This document shows positions 28,319 through 37,374 of a DNA stretch of 64,000 nt, in pieces. Position 1 is the first letter of the stretch. Each line of letters opens with the position of its first letter. The notes under the pieces are model-generated. The model ran no database searches. It was not told where the DNA came from and saw nothing but the letters and a program-made list of their open reading frames with translations. The DNA lies in the NCBI RefSeq assembly GCF_000513935.1, contig NZ_AZUY01000027.1, positions 154-64,153 of the forward strand. The letters are read 5' to 3'. This DNA is from Mesorhizobium sp. WSM3626. Lineage in GTDB: Bacteria; Pseudomonadota; Alphaproteobacteria; Rhizobiales; Rhizobiaceae. The translations under genes were made by a program, and so were the position numbers.

Positions 28319-28753
28319 TTAAAACGCCAGCGGTTCGACCTTGCGGATACGGGCCTGTTCGATCACCGCCTCCAGCAGCGCCGTATTGTGCTGGGGGTCT
28401 TCGCCCGGTTTTTCAAACGACACGTAATTGACCACGACCGTGTTGCCGGTCTCGCTCAGCGTCAGCTGGAAATAGACGGTCACGCCGGGTGGCCTGAGTT
28501 CCAGGTCGAGCACGATGCGAGGGCTGCCGCTCCAGTCGACATGCGCCTCGCCGCCATGGCCGAGCCGCAGCGTACCCGGCATGAAGAACAGCTCCGCCGC
28601 TGAATCGACCAGATCCGACAGGCAGGCGAAATGCTCCAGCCGGATGAAGGCGATATAGTCGGCGACGTCGATCAGCCTGAGTTCCACCACCACCTGCTCG
28701 ATGGCGCTGGCGACGATGATCTCGCGGGATTTTGCGTGCGGTTGGCGGTTCAT
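28319..28753 (-). CDS. Conserved flagellar-locus protein of unknown function
   Basis: A 144-residue protein without signal peptide or membrane segment, with mixed alpha/beta character and acidic composition. I do not recognise a named domain. Visible features are an N-terminal helix (REIIVASAIEQVVVELRLID), a central LFFMPGTLRLGHGGEAHVDWSG and a beta-rich RPPGVTVYFQLTLSETGNTVVV. Its start overlaps the flhB stop by four bases (ATGA), so it is the last gene of the motA-fliM-fliN-fliG-flhB operon and should be made with the motor and export parts. Rhizobial flagellar clusters often carry an orf at this position between visR and flhB. Confidence 0.7.
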   Translation of the reverse strand: MNRQPHAKSREIIVASAIEQVVVELRLIDVADYIAFIRLEHFACLSDLVDSAAELFFMPGTLRLGHGGEAHVDWSGSPRIVLDLELRPPGVTVYFQLTLSETGNTVVVNYVSFEKPGEDPQHNTALLEAVIEQARIRKVEPLAF

Positions 28754-29832
28754 GAAATCTGTCTGCGCTCAGCCTTTTTCGAGTAGACGATCCGCACCAG
28801 TTCGGCGACGGCCTGGTAGAATTGCGACGGGATCACATTATCGACCGAAACTTGCTTGTACATGGAGCGGGCGAGCGCCACGTCCTCGAAGATCGGGATG
28901 TTATGCTCCTTGGCGATCTCGCGGATTTTCAGCGCCACGAGATCCTGCCCCTTCGCCACCACGAGCGGCGCCGAGTCCTCGTCACGCACATATTTCAGCG
29001 CGATCGAGAAGTGGGTCGGGTTGGCGATTACAAGCGTCGCGCGCGGCACCGCCGTCATCATCCGCTTGCGCGCCCGGTCTCGCGCCAGCGAGCGCAGCCG
29101 CGACTTGACGATCGGATCGCCCTCGGACTGCTTGAACTCGTCCTTGACCTCCTGCTTGCTCATGCGCAGGTCCTGCTTCCAGTGGAAGCGCGACCAGACG
29201 ATGTCGATCGCCGCGATCAGTCCCATGACGAAGACGATCGCCACCAGTATGTCGACGGCGATGCCGCGGATGACCAGGCCGAAAGCGACCGGATTGGTGA
29301 TCATCCCGGCAAGCAGCTTGCGGTGATCCTCCGACAGCGTGAAGGTGAGCACGGCGATGGCAAAGCCGACTTTTGCGAGGGACTTCAGGAATTCGACCCA
29401 GCCCTGGGCGCCGAACATCCGGTTCCAGCCCTTGACGATCGAGATGCGTGACATCTGCGGCCTGATCCGCTCGCCGACGAATTGCGGCATATTCTGCAGC
29501 ACCGAGGCGCCGATGCCGGCAACGGTGAGCAGCACCAGCAGGCTGAGTACGGCGCGGCCCACTTCCAGCATGACGAGCTTGTAGAGCGCGATGACATCGG
29601 TCTCGGTGTCCATCGGCCAGGCTTCGGGCTTCTCGAGGAACATCGACAGGAACATGCCGAGCTCGACGATGGCGTCCTTGGCATAAAAGACCGTGAACAC
29701 CAGTATGGCGACAAAGGAGGCCAGGATCGCGGTCTCCCTCGAATGGGGCAATTTGCCCTGTTCGATGGTGTCGCGGATCTTCTTTTCCGTCGCCTCTTCG
29801 GTTTTCGAGTCCTTGTCGACGGCGTCGGACAT
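28750..29832 (-). CDS. flhB: FlhB, flagellar export switch protein
   Basis: A 360-residue inner-membrane component of the flagellar type III export gate that controls the switch from rod/hook to filament substrates. Four membrane segments lie in the first 215 residues (such as ETAILASFVAILVFTVFYAK and IRGIAVDILVAIVFVMGLIA). The cytoplasmic domain carries the self-cleavage motif Asn271-Pro-Thr-His in VIANPTHFSIALKY, so autocleavage should work. EEATEKKIRDTIEQGKLPHSRE is the standard N-terminus. fliG ends three bases upstream; the next gene overlaps its stop. The export partners FlhA and FliR are not in this window. Confidence 0.96.
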   Translation of the reverse strand: MSDAVDKDSKTEEATEKKIRDTIEQGKLPHSRETAILASFVAILVFTVFYAKDAIVELGMFLSMFLEKPEAWPMDTETDVIALYKLVMLEVGRAVLSLLVLLTVAGIGASVLQNMPQFVGERIRPQMSRISIVKGWNRMFGAQGWVEFLKSLAKVGFAIAVLTFTLSEDHRKLLAGMITNPVAFGLVIRGIAVDILVAIVFVMGLIAAIDIVWSRFHWKQDLRMSKQEVKDEFKQSEGDPIVKSRLRSLARDRARKRMMTAVPRATLVIANPTHFSIALKYVRDEDSAPLVVAKGQDLVALKIREIAKEHNIPIFEDVALARSMYKQVSVDNVIPSQFYQAVAELVRIVYSKKAERRQIS

Positions 29833-29835
29833 GCC

Positions 29836-30849
29836 TTAGGCGGCGTTCTGCGTCGAGGGAAGTTCGAAGGCGCCTTCGCGCGACAGCCGGATCGTCGTCG
29901 TCACGATCGTCTTGCGTGCCGCCATGATGTCGGCGGCGGGCACACCCTCCGACCCTTGCCCGAGTTCGGCCTCTATCATGCGCCGGGAGCGGGCGCCGAT
30001 CGCCGACAGGACCGCTTCGGCCAGTGCCGCCGACGTGCCGCGCAGCGCCAGCGTGACAAGCTCGGTCGACAGCCCGTCGAACAAAAGCACGCGCGCCTTC
30101 TGGGTGAGCAGCGGCAAATCGTCGAAAGCGAACAGCCGGGCCCGAACACCGTCGAGGTCGGGCGTGCCGGCGGCTTCGAGATCCTGCATGACCTCATCGA
30201 GCAGGGGCTTTTCCAGCTCGTTGAGCACGCTGGCGACGCGCGCCTGCCCGGCCGAAGTATCCTTGGTCGTGGTGTCCGACAGCACGCTGGCGCGCAGCCG
30301 GTTCTCGACGATCTTGGTGGCGGCGGCCGGAACATTGGCCATCGTCACCATGCGCTTGATGATTTCGCCGCGCATCGGCTTCGTCAGCGTCAAAAGCACG
30401 CTCGCCGCCGCCTGTGGCGCCAGCTTCGACAGCACCATGGCCGCCGTCTGCGGATGTTCGCCCGCGAGGAACGCGCCCAACCGCGAGGGCTCGAGTTTTT
30501 CGAGATCGGGCCAGATCGGCGGTGGCCCTTCGGGTGCCGCCTCGGGCTTCTTGTTGCCCATGATGGCGTTCATCTCTTCGGGCGAGAGAGACTCGTTGAG
30601 GATGGTGTCCATCCTGTCGGCGGAATCGAGCAGGCCGGCGCCCTCGGTGAATTCGGCCTCGAATTCGGCGACGATGCGCTCGAGATCGCTTTGCGGAATG
30701 GTCCTGAGCAGCCGGGCGCCCTCGATCAGCGCCTTCAGCTCTTCCTGCTTGAAGAATTTCAACAGGCGGCTGGCGGACGGTTTGCCCATCGCCACCAGTA
30801 TGGCTGCCGCCTTCTGTGCGCGCGTCAGGGTCGTCAGCGGCGTTGTCAT
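29836..30849 (-). CDS. fliG: FliG, flagellar motor switch protein
   Basis: 337 residues from the ATG at 30849 (GGAGGCGAAAGG just upstream; an ATG nine codons earlier is less likely). FliG forms the rotor ring that meets the MotA stator and couples ion flow to torque. The N-terminal domain binds FliF (TRAQKAAAILVAMGKPSAS), the middle domain has the armadillo-like EHPQTAAMVLSKL, and the C-terminal torque domain includes LFAFDDLPLLTQKARVLLF. Order in the operon: motA, fliM, fliN, fliG, flhB. Gap to fliN is 43 bases. Confidence 0.95.
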   Translation of the reverse strand: MTTPLTTLTRAQKAAAILVAMGKPSASRLLKFFKQEELKALIEGARLLRTIPQSDLERIVAEFEAEFTEGAGLLDSADRMDTILNESLSPEEMNAIMGNKKPEAAPEGPPPIWPDLEKLEPSRLGAFLAGEHPQTAAMVLSKLAPQAAASVLLTLTKPMRGEIIKRMVTMANVPAAATKIVENRLRASVLSDTTTKDTSAGQARVASVLNELEKPLLDEVMQDLEAAGTPDLDGVRARLFAFDDLPLLTQKARVLLFDGLSTELVTLALRGTSAALAEAVLSAIGARSRRMIEAELGQGSEGVPAADIMAARKTIVTTTIRLSREGAFELPSTQNAA

Positions 30850-30892
30850 GCCTTTCGCCTCCGCTGCCGTCGGCAAGCCCCGCCAGCCATGT

Positions 30893-31279
30893 CTAGGCGC
30901 CCTTCGTGCCGGCGATGATTTCGGTCAGCCTGATGCCGAAGCGCGAAGGGTCGCTTTCGAGCACGGTGATCTCGCCGCGCGCTATTTTGCGGCCATTCAC
31001 CACCACATCGACCGGTTCGCCGATGCGCCGGTTGAGTGCGACCGTCGACCCCTTCTGCAGCGCCATCAGATCGGCAACCGCCATCTCGGTGCTGCCGAGA
31101 ATGATCTGGACATCGACTGGGATGTTCATGATGACGCTCGAATTGGCTGCCGCGGCGGCCCTGAACGCCGCATCAGGGCGTTGCTCTTCTTCGTGCAGGA
31201 CCCCGCGTAATTCCTCGATGGCGCGATCGAGCTGCTCGTCCGGCTGGTCGAGCTCTGGTTCTACCTTGGTCTTGGCCAT
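30893..31279 (-). CDS. fliN: FliN, flagellar motor switch protein
   Basis: 128 residues from the ATG at 31279. The C-terminal SpoA/SpoA-like domain at about residues 50-125 is diagnostic: MNIPVDVQIILGSTEMAVADL, then LQKGSTVALNRRIGEPVDVVVNGRKIARGE. The N-terminal 45 residues are acidic and probably flexible. FliN builds the lower C-ring with FliM and helps dock the FliH-FliI export ATPase. The gene follows fliM by 17 bases. Upstream in-frame starts overlap fliM and are not family-like. Confidence 0.93.
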   Translation of the reverse strand: MAKTKVEPELDQPDEQLDRAIEELRGVLHEEEQRPDAAFRAAAAANSSVIMNIPVDVQIILGSTEMAVADLMALQKGSTVALNRRIGEPVDVVVNGRKIARGEITVLESDPSRFGIRLTEIIAGTKGA

Positions 31280-31296
31280 GCGTCGTCTCCAAAAGC

Positions 31297-32244
31297 TCAG
31301 GCGCGCCCGGCACCAGCCGGCATGAGCCCGTCGATAAAGTCCTGACCGGCATCGAAAGGATGCCTGATTCGGACGGTGTAATTCTGCCCCAGTTTGCCGA
31401 ACTCGCATACGAACAGCGTCTGGCCGCGCGCGCCGAGGCGGGCGCGCGATTGCGCCGTTTCTTCGAAGTCGATGACCTGGCCTACTTCGAGATTGGCGAG
31501 GTCTCCGAGCGTCAGCCGCGCCAGCGGCATGGTGGCTTCGAGCGCCACGGTCGAGCGCATCACCTCTTCCGAAAAGCGTGCCCGCCAGCTGGTGTTGTGA
31601 TCGTCGTCGCTGACGCTTGCCGTACCGTCGCGGCCGGCCAGCACGATACGCTGCGGCATCGTCACCGTGATCGAGCCGCTGTCGACCGGCGTCGAGATGC
31701 CGAGGACGATGCGGATCGCGGCGCCGTCGCGCAACACGTGTCGCCTGGCCTCGATGCCCGACATGGCCCGCGGCGCCGGCAGCCGCAGTTCGAGCGAGCG
31801 ACGTCCCGATCCGTTCAGGGCCTGCGCAACCTCCTGGAACACCATGGTCGAGACATCGGCCTCGATCGACGACAGGTCGCGCTCGATCGGCGACACCGGC
31901 ATGTCGGGGTCGCCGCCGAACAGCGTCGAGACGATGATCGCGATCGCGGAAGCATCTATGACGAGGGTCATCGCGTCCGAGGACGCCGGCGAGCCGACGA
32001 CGGTCATGGCGAAATTGTCGCCGGCGCGCGAGCGCGCCTCCGGGACGCGGCTGACCTCGATGGCCCGGAGGTCGACGCTCACGGGAGCGCCGAGTTCGCC
32101 CGAGAGCGCCTGCTGCAGCAGCGGTACGGCGCGTTCGGCCATGGCGCGTCCGGCGTCGATGACCTGGTCGGCCTCGCCGCTGTCGCCGACCAGACGCTCG
32201 ATGATCAACGAACGCGCTTGCGAGGGGCTGCCCGGACTCGTCAT
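31297..32244 (-). CDS. fliM: FliM, flagellar motor switch protein
   Basis: A 315-residue C-ring protein. The middle CheC-like domain spans about residues 40-215 and the C-terminal SpoA domain about 235-305 (LARLTLGDLANLEVGQVIDF). The N-terminus does not show the strongly conserved CheY-binding EIDALL-type peptide of enteric FliM, so the mode of CheY-P binding may differ; rhizobial FliM proteins are divergent. It lies between motA (32 bases upstream) and fliN (17 bases downstream) in a rotor/stator operon. Confidence 0.88.
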   Translation of the reverse strand: MTSPGSPSQARSLIIERLVGDSGEADQVIDAGRAMAERAVPLLQQALSGELGAPVSVDLRAIEVSRVPEARSRAGDNFAMTVVGSPASSDAMTLVIDASAIAIIVSTLFGGDPDMPVSPIERDLSSIEADVSTMVFQEVAQALNGSGRRSLELRLPAPRAMSGIEARRHVLRDGAAIRIVLGISTPVDSGSITVTMPQRIVLAGRDGTASVSDDDHNTSWRARFSEEVMRSTVALEATMPLARLTLGDLANLEVGQVIDFEETAQSRARLGARGQTLFVCEFGKLGQNYTVRIRHPFDAGQDFIDGLMPAGAGRA

Positions 32245-32276
32245 GAAAGTTTTGGCACCGGTCTGTCGCGCATCGC

Positions 32277-33152
32277 TCAGGCGGCCTTCTTCTCGGCGCT
32301 GCCGGTGTTCATCGTGCTCTGTTCGACGGCGTCGATGCTCGGCCGCTCATAGGAAGAGATGGTCTTGCGGCCGAACTCGATCGCCACCTGCGGCAGCGCG
32401 CCGTTCATGTAGGCGAGCAGCGTCTGCTTGACGATGATGTAGAGGCGGTTCTTCTTCTCGCGCACCGTCTTGATCTTGGTGGCGACAGGTCCGACCACCG
32501 CGTAGGACAGGAAGATGCCGAGGAAAGTGCCGACCAGCGCCGCGCCGATCAGGCCGCCGAGGATTTCCGGCGACTGGTCGAGGGCGCCCATCGCCTTGAC
32601 CACGCCGAGCACGGCGGCGACGATGCCGAGCGCCGGCAGGCCGTCGCCAACCGCGACCAGCGCGTGATAGGCCTTCATCTTGTCGGACTTGATGGTCTGG
32701 ATTTCCTCGTCCATCAGCGCCTCGATTTCATGTGAGCGGGCGTTGCCGATGATGATGATGCGGCAGTAGTCGCAGATGAAATTCATCAAATCGTGGTTCT
32801 TGAGCACGGTCGGAAAGGCCTGGAAGATGGCCGATTCCTCCGGATTGTCGATATGCGCCTCGACCTCGCTGCGCGACTTGGCGCGCAGCTCGCGCATCAG
32901 GCTGTGCAGCACGCCAAGGGTTTCCAGATAGTCCTGCTCCTTCGGCACAGCCTGTTTGAAGGCCTCCAGTATGCCTTTGCCGGTATCCTTGACTGTCTTC
33001 ATCGGATTGGCGACCAGGAAAGTGCCGAGCGCGGCACCGCAGATGACCACGGCTTCCCATGGCTGCACCAGCACGTGCAGATGCCCGCCCATGGCCATGA
33101 AGCCGCCAAGGACGCAGCCAAGCGTCACCACAAGTCCAATCAGAATGCCCAC
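32277..33152 (-). CDS. motA: MotA, flagellar stator protein
   Basis: A 291-residue proton-channel stator subunit with four membrane segments: [20 protein letters not shown] at the N-terminus, a second near residue 30-50 ([19 protein letters not shown]), and a pair at about 165-225 ([20 protein letters not shown] and [20 protein letters not shown]). The conserved proline region and the charged cytoplasmic loop between segments 2 and 3 fit MotA. The start is GTG at 33152. It is separated from motB, as in other rhizobia. First gene of the leftward operon; divergent from the DUF1217 gene. Confidence 0.95.
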   Translation of the reverse strand: MGILIGLVVTLGCVLGGFMAMGGHLHVLVQPWEAVVICGAALGTFLVANPMKTVKDTGKGILEAFKQAVPKEQDYLETLGVLHSLMRELRAKSRSEVEAHIDNPEESAIFQAFPTVLKNHDLMNFICDYCRIIIIGNARSHEIEALMDEEIQTIKSDKMKAYHALVAVGDGLPALGIVAAVLGVVKAMGALDQSPEILGGLIGAALVGTFLGIFLSYAVVGPVATKIKTVREKKNRLYIIVKQTLLAYMNGALPQVAIEFGRKTISSYERPSIDAVEQSTMNTGSAEKKAA

Positions 33153-33308
33153 GACCGGTCCTTCCGCATTTCACGTCGGAGAAGGGATAGCCCCCGTGCC
33201 TTGTGTGAGGCTTGAATCCGAGCCGCCATGAACCGAAAGTTGGCGATTCAGTTTCGCGCAAGGAAGTGAGCTTATTGTGCTGGCATAGCTTCGGCCGGAG
33301 GCGCGTCC
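33153..33308. promoter_or_regulatory. Divergent promoter region motA / flgF operon
   Basis: 156 bases separate the motA operon from the long rightward flagellar operon. Both promoters should be here. I see no sigma-54 GG-N10-GC element and no copy of the TTAACC motif found before the flagellins. GGAGG at about 33296-33300 serves the TTG start of the next gene. Confidence 0.5.
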
Positions 33309-34430
33309 TTGCTCAGTACCTATACCAGCTACCAGTTGATCACCAGAGACATCAACAAGTCGATCGACCGCATCGAGCAGCAGCCGACGGTCGATCGCGA
33401 TACCCAATATTACCTCGCCAACATCACCAAGGTGAAATCGATCGACGATTTCGTCAAGAACGACCGCTTGTTCAAATATGCCATGAAGGCCTACGGGCTG
33501 GAGAACATGGACTACGCCAAGGCGTTCATGGTCAAGGCACTCAAGGAAGGCGTCACCAATCCCGACAGTTTCGCGAACAAGCTGACCGACAAGCGCTACG
33601 CCGCGTTCGTCAGGGCCTTCAATTTCGCTGCCAACGGCGCCGATGCGACGATCTACAACAAGGCCCAGCAACTGGTGACGAAGAACTATGCCACGCAGGC
33701 GCAAATCGCAGGCCTCGATCCGAATTCAGACTATGTGAAGGGCGAGACGGCGTATTATCTCGCCAACATCACCAAGGTGAAGTCCGTCGACGACCTGATG
33801 GGCAACAGCCGCATTTACACCTATGCCCTAGCGGCGTTCGGTCTCGATTCGGCGACCGAGGACAAGGACCTCATCAAGCAGGTCCTGCAAGGCGGCGTGC
33901 GCGATCCCGACAGCGCCGCCAACAAGCAGACGAATCCGGCTTACGCGGCACTGGCCTCGGCTTTCAACTTCGAGCAGTACGGCGAGAACGCCACCACCAT
34001 CAATCCGGCGCAGCAACCGACTGTCGACAAGTACATGCGCCAGACGCTGGAGGAAGATGCCGGCCAAACCAATGAGGGTGTGCGGCTGGCGCTCTATTTC
34101 CAGCGCAAGGCTCCTGACATCACCAGTTGGTACGACGTGCTGGCCGACACCGCGCTGGCCAGCGTGGTGCGAACCGCGCTGGGGCTGCCCGATTCCTTCG
34201 CCACCGCCGACATCGACAAGCAGGCGCAACTGTTCGAGCAGAAGCTCGACATCTCGGATTTCACGGATCCCGTGAAACTCAACAAGTTCCTGACCCGCTT
34301 CACCAGCATGTACGAGATCAACAATCCGACCTCGACGGCCGTGACATCGATCAGCGTGCTCTTCGCCAAACCGGTCACATCGGGCATATCCACCGACCTG
34401 ATGATGGCCATGCAGAAACTGAAGTTCTGA
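33309..34430 (+). CDS. DUF1217-family flagellar-locus protein with three internal repeats
   Basis: 373 residues from a TTG start at 33309 with GGAGG about eight bases upstream. The protein is made of an internal repeat: YYLANITKVKSIDDF at residue 34 returns as YYLANITKVKSVDDL at residue 149, each followed by a Y(A)-x-A(F/Y)GL segment, NPDSFANK/DPDSAANK and AFNF. A third, decayed copy starts near residue 255 (ITSWYDVLADTALASVVRTALGLP). This matches DUF1217, found beside rhizobial flagellar genes but not assigned a biochemical role. There is no signal peptide; the soluble, helical repeats suggest an export chaperone or an exported structural protein, but this is conjecture. flgF starts two bases after its stop. 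Confidence 0.82.
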   Translation: MLSTYTSYQLITRDINKSIDRIEQQPTVDRDTQYYLANITKVKSIDDFVKNDRLFKYAMKAYGLENMDYAKAFMVKALKEGVTNPDSFANKLTDKRYAAFVRAFNFAANGADATIYNKAQQLVTKNYATQAQIAGLDPNSDYVKGETAYYLANITKVKSVDDLMGNSRIYTYALAAFGLDSATEDKDLIKQVLQGGVRDPDSAANKQTNPAYAALASAFNFEQYGENATTINPAQQPTVDKYMRQTLEEDAGQTNEGVRLALYFQRKAPDITSWYDVLADTALASVVRTALGLPDSFATADIDKQAQLFEQKLDISDFTDPVKLNKFLTRFTSMYEINNPTSTAVTSISVLFAKPVTSGISTDLMMAMQKLKF

Positions 34431-34432
34431 TC

Positions 34433-35158
34433 ATGCGAGACAGTCTCTACGTCGCCCTCTCCGCCCAGATGGCCCTCGAGCGACGGCTCGATACGATCGC
34501 CGACAATGTCGCCAACGCCAGCACCGTCGGCTTTCGCGCTACCGGCGTGAAGTTCGAGGACGTGGTGTCGGGTGCAGGGCAGAAGTCGGTATCGTTCGCT
34601 TCCTCCGGCAAGACCTATCTGTCGGGGGCTCACGGTGCCATGACAGAAACCGGCAACCCGTTCGATTTCGCCATCCAGGGCGACGCCTGGTTCGCCATCG
34701 ACACGCCGGCAGGCACCGTCATGACCCGCGACGGCCGCTTCTCGATGAACGAGAATGGCGAGCTGATGTCGGTCGAAGGCCACCCGGTGCTCGACGCCGG
34801 CGGCGCGCCGATCCAGCTCGATCCCCGCAACGGCCCGCCCAAGGCCGGCGCCGACGGCTCGCTGCGCCAGAATGAACAGCTCGTCGGCTCGATCGGCCTC
34901 TACAATTTCGATCCGGGCCAGAATTTCGTTCGCTACGGCAATTCCGGCATTGTGCCCGCACGCACGCCCGAACCAGTCACCGACCGTTCCGATGTCGGCA
35001 TAGCGCAAGGTTTCGTCGAGGAATCCAACGTCAATCCGGTGCTGGAAATGACCCGGCTGATCATGGTTCAGCGAGCCTTCGAGAACACCGCCGCGCTGAT
35101 GCGGCAGACCGATTCTTCCACCGACGAGGCGATAAAGACGCTCGGCTCGAAGTCGTAG
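34433..35158 (+). CDS. flgF: FlgF, proximal rod protein
   Basis: A 241-residue axial protein of the FlgF/FlgG family, secreted through the flagellar export channel. The N-terminal rod motif is LSAQMALERRLDTIADNVAN followed by STVGFRA, and the C-terminal helix contains VNPVLEMTRLIMVQRAFEN. It forms the proximal rod with FlgB and FlgC. The usual name is applied because a second, more canonical FlgG is encoded at 38666. Its ATG follows the DUF1217 stop by two bases, and fliI follows after one base. Confidence 0.92.
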   Translation: MRDSLYVALSAQMALERRLDTIADNVANASTVGFRATGVKFEDVVSGAGQKSVSFASSGKTYLSGAHGAMTETGNPFDFAIQGDAWFAIDTPAGTVMTRDGRFSMNENGELMSVEGHPVLDAGGAPIQLDPRNGPPKAGADGSLRQNEQLVGSIGLYNFDPGQNFVRYGNSGIVPARTPEPVTDRSDVGIAQGFVEESNVNPVLEMTRLIMVQRAFENTAALMRQTDSSTDEAIKTLGSKS

Positions 35159-35159
35159 C

Positions 35160-36560
35160 ATGTCCTCGGAGCAACCATCCATCCGCGCACCCGAAAGACA
35201 GCTCCAGCCGGCGCCGCAGGATAAGCTTGCCGCGTTGGAGCGGATTATCAGGCGCTTCGGCAACGGCGACGGGTTGATCAAGCGCGGCGGCCTCGTCAGC
35301 GAAGTCACGCCCACGCACTACAAGGTGCGCGGCCTTTCCGATTTCACCAGGCTGGGCGACATCGTCGAGCAGCGCGGCCAGACCGGCGCGCGCCGCGGCG
35401 AGATTGTCAAGATCAGCCGGGACGAGGTTGTGATAGCCCCCTTCGAACGCAGCGCCGACGCCGGCATCGGCGATGCCGTGTTCCGCAGGGGTCCGCTCGC
35501 GGTGGCGCCGCATGCCTCGTGGCGCGGCCGCGCCATCGACGCGCTCACCCGGGCGATCGATGGTGGTCCGCCTCTGATCAGGGGCGACGACATGTCGGCG
35601 ACCGCCGCGACGCCCGGCGCCATGGCGCGGCAGCGTGTCGGCACCGCCTTCATGACCGGCGTCAAGGTCATCGACATCTTCACGCCGCTCTGTTTCGGCC
35701 AGCGCATGGGTGTCTTCGCCGGCTCTGGCGTCGGCAAGTCGACGCTGCTTGCCATGCTCGCCGGCGCCGACGCGTTCGACACGGTCGTCGTGGCGCTGAT
35801 CGGTGAACGCGGCCGCGAGGTCCGTGAATTCCTCGAGGACACGATCGGCGACAGCATGGCCAAGACCGTCGCCGTCGTCGCCACAAGCGACGAGAGCGCC
35901 ATGATGCGCCGGCGCGCGCCCGACACCGCCATGCGCGTGGCAGAGCATTTCCGCGACCAGGGCCACCGTGTGCTGCTGGTGCTGGATTCGATCACCCGCT
36001 TCGCCCACGCGCTGCGCGAGGTGGCGACCGGCACGGGCGAGCCGCCGGTCGCCCGCGGCTATCCCGCCTCGGTCTTCACCGAATTGCCCAAGCTGCTCGA
36101 ACGCGCCGGACCCGGAGCCGAAGGTAAAGGCTCTATAACCGCCATCATTTCCGTGCTGGTCGATGGCGATGACCACAATGATCCGGTCGCCGATTCCGTG
36201 CGCGGCATCCTCGACGGCCATGTCGTGCTCGACCGCGCGATCGCCGAACAGGGCCGCTATCCGCCCGTCAATCCGCTGTCGTCCATATCGCGACTTGCGG
36301 GCAAGGCCTGGAGCGTCGAGCAGCGAGCCCTGGTGACGCGGCTGAAGTCGATGATCTCCCGCTTCGAGGACACGCGGGACATCCGCCTGCTCGGCGCCTA
36401 TCAGGGCGGCGTCGACGCCGAACTCGACATGGCCGTGCGCCAGGTGCCCCTGATCTATGAGGCGCTGACGCAATCGCCCAGGGACCGTCCGTCCGCCGAT
36501 CCGTTCTCCGACCTTGCCCGCTATCTCAAGGGAAAACAGAATGCCGAACCAGGAGACTGA
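35160..36560 (+). CDS. fliI: FliI, flagellum-specific export ATPase
   Basis: A 466-residue ATPase of the F1-beta-like family that unfolds and delivers export substrates. Walker A is GSGVGKST at residues 188-195 and the Walker B aspartate is Asp276 in VLLVLDSITRFAHALRE. Also visible are GERGREVREFLED and GQRMGVFAGSG. The 3' end overlaps the start of the next gene by 20 bases. The regulatory partner FliH is likely encoded at 48142; no fliJ is recognisable next to fliI, where it usually sits. Confidence 0.96.
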   Translation: MSSEQPSIRAPERQLQPAPQDKLAALERIIRRFGNGDGLIKRGGLVSEVTPTHYKVRGLSDFTRLGDIVEQRGQTGARRGEIVKISRDEVVIAPFERSADAGIGDAVFRRGPLAVAPHASWRGRAIDALTRAIDGGPPLIRGDDMSATAATPGAMARQRVGTAFMTGVKVIDIFTPLCFGQRMGVFAGSGVGKSTLLAMLAGADAFDTVVVALIGERGREVREFLEDTIGDSMAKTVAVVATSDESAMMRRRAPDTAMRVAEHFRDQGHRVLLVLDSITRFAHALREVATGTGEPPVARGYPASVFTELPKLLERAGPGAEGKGSITAIISVLVDGDDHNDPVADSVRGILDGHVVLDRAIAEQGRYPPVNPLSSISRLAGKAWSVEQRALVTRLKSMISRFEDTRDIRLLGAYQGGVDAELDMAVRQVPLIYEALTQSPRDRPSADPFSDLARYLKGKQNAEPGD

Positions 36561-37374
36561 ACGCCAGTACACCGAGCGCCTCCTGAACGAGATGATCGCC
36601 GAGGCGAACGCCGCGGAGCAGGCTCGAGCGGAGGAGGTCAGGGTCGCCAAGGCAAACACCGCCGGCGCCATGGCCGCCCGGACCGCGGCTGTTCTGGTCA
36701 GGGCCGTCAAACCGGCTCTCCCCAGATCCGAACCTGTTCTGGGTCGGACCGCCCTTTCCTCAATGCATGTGGTTTCCGGCGTCGATGCTCCCGAGATGAC
36801 GCAGGCCAGCCGCGAATCGCTGATCGATGGCCTGTTCGCCGCCACTGAATGGCCGCAACCGCCAAAGGCGCAATTTCCAAAATTGAGAAAGAAGGCTGAC
36901 CGTCGCAGCGACGTCGTCATCGCCGCGCTCGGCATCACGCTCGGCCTGACCTGCGCCCTGTTTCCCTGGTACATTTTCTTCAACCAGGACCAGTTCGGCG
37001 TGCAGGCGATCAAGTTCGGCGGCACCGGCACCAATTCGGGACGCGCGGGCGGCGGTGTGGTCGCCGCACGCAGCGCGCCGCTGACCGCCAAGGACGTTCC
37101 CAACACCAGCGTCGACCTGCTTGCCACCGGCACGGTGCAGGACGATTCCAAAGCGGACCCACCCGGCGACCAACCCTTTCCCGCCGATATCGCGAAGTTC
37201 CGCATGGTCCATGTCGCCAACGGCCGCGCCATGATCGAGGACGACACCGGCCTGTGGATGGTCCAGCGGGGTTCGACGCTGCCGGATTCCAGCAAGGTAT
37301 CGGCGATCGAACAGCGCAACGGCAAATGGGTCATGCTCACCAGCGCCAACCAGGTGATCGAGCTTTCCCGGTAA
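36541..37374 (+). CDS. Single-pass membrane protein of the flagellar operon, unknown function
   Basis: 277 residues from the ATG at 36541, overlapping fliI by 20 bases. The N-terminal 120 residues are charged and Ala-rich with an initial helical segment (ERQYTERLLNEMIAEANAAE), then one membrane segment at about 124-147 (DVVIAALGITLGLTCALFPWYIFF), then a periplasmic part of about 130 residues ending in a small beta-rich domain (IEDDTGLWMVQRGSTLPD, GKWVMLTSANQVIEL). That order resembles a type II membrane anchor with a periplasmic domain. I do not recognise a family. It occupies the usual fliJ place but is not FliJ, which is a soluble coiled coil. Position in the operon argues for a role in assembly or motor function. 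Confidence 0.75.
   Translation: MPNQETERQYTERLLNEMIAEANAAEQARAEEVRVAKANTAGAMAARTAAVLVRAVKPALPRSEPVLGRTALSSMHVVSGVDAPEMTQASRESLIDGLFAATEWPQPPKAQFPKLRKKADRRSDVVIAALGITLGLTCALFPWYIFFNQDQFGVQAIKFGGTGTNSGRAGGGVVAARSAPLTAKDVPNTSVDLLATGTVQDDSKADPPGDQPFPADIAKFRMVHVANGRAMIEDDTGLWMVQRGSTLPDSSKVSAIEQRNGKWVMLTSANQVIELSR

Noticed and set aside
33153..33308. Sigma-54 promoter upstream of the flgF operon
   Set aside because: TTGGCGATTCAGTTTCGC looks superficially similar but the GG-N10-GC spacing is not met.
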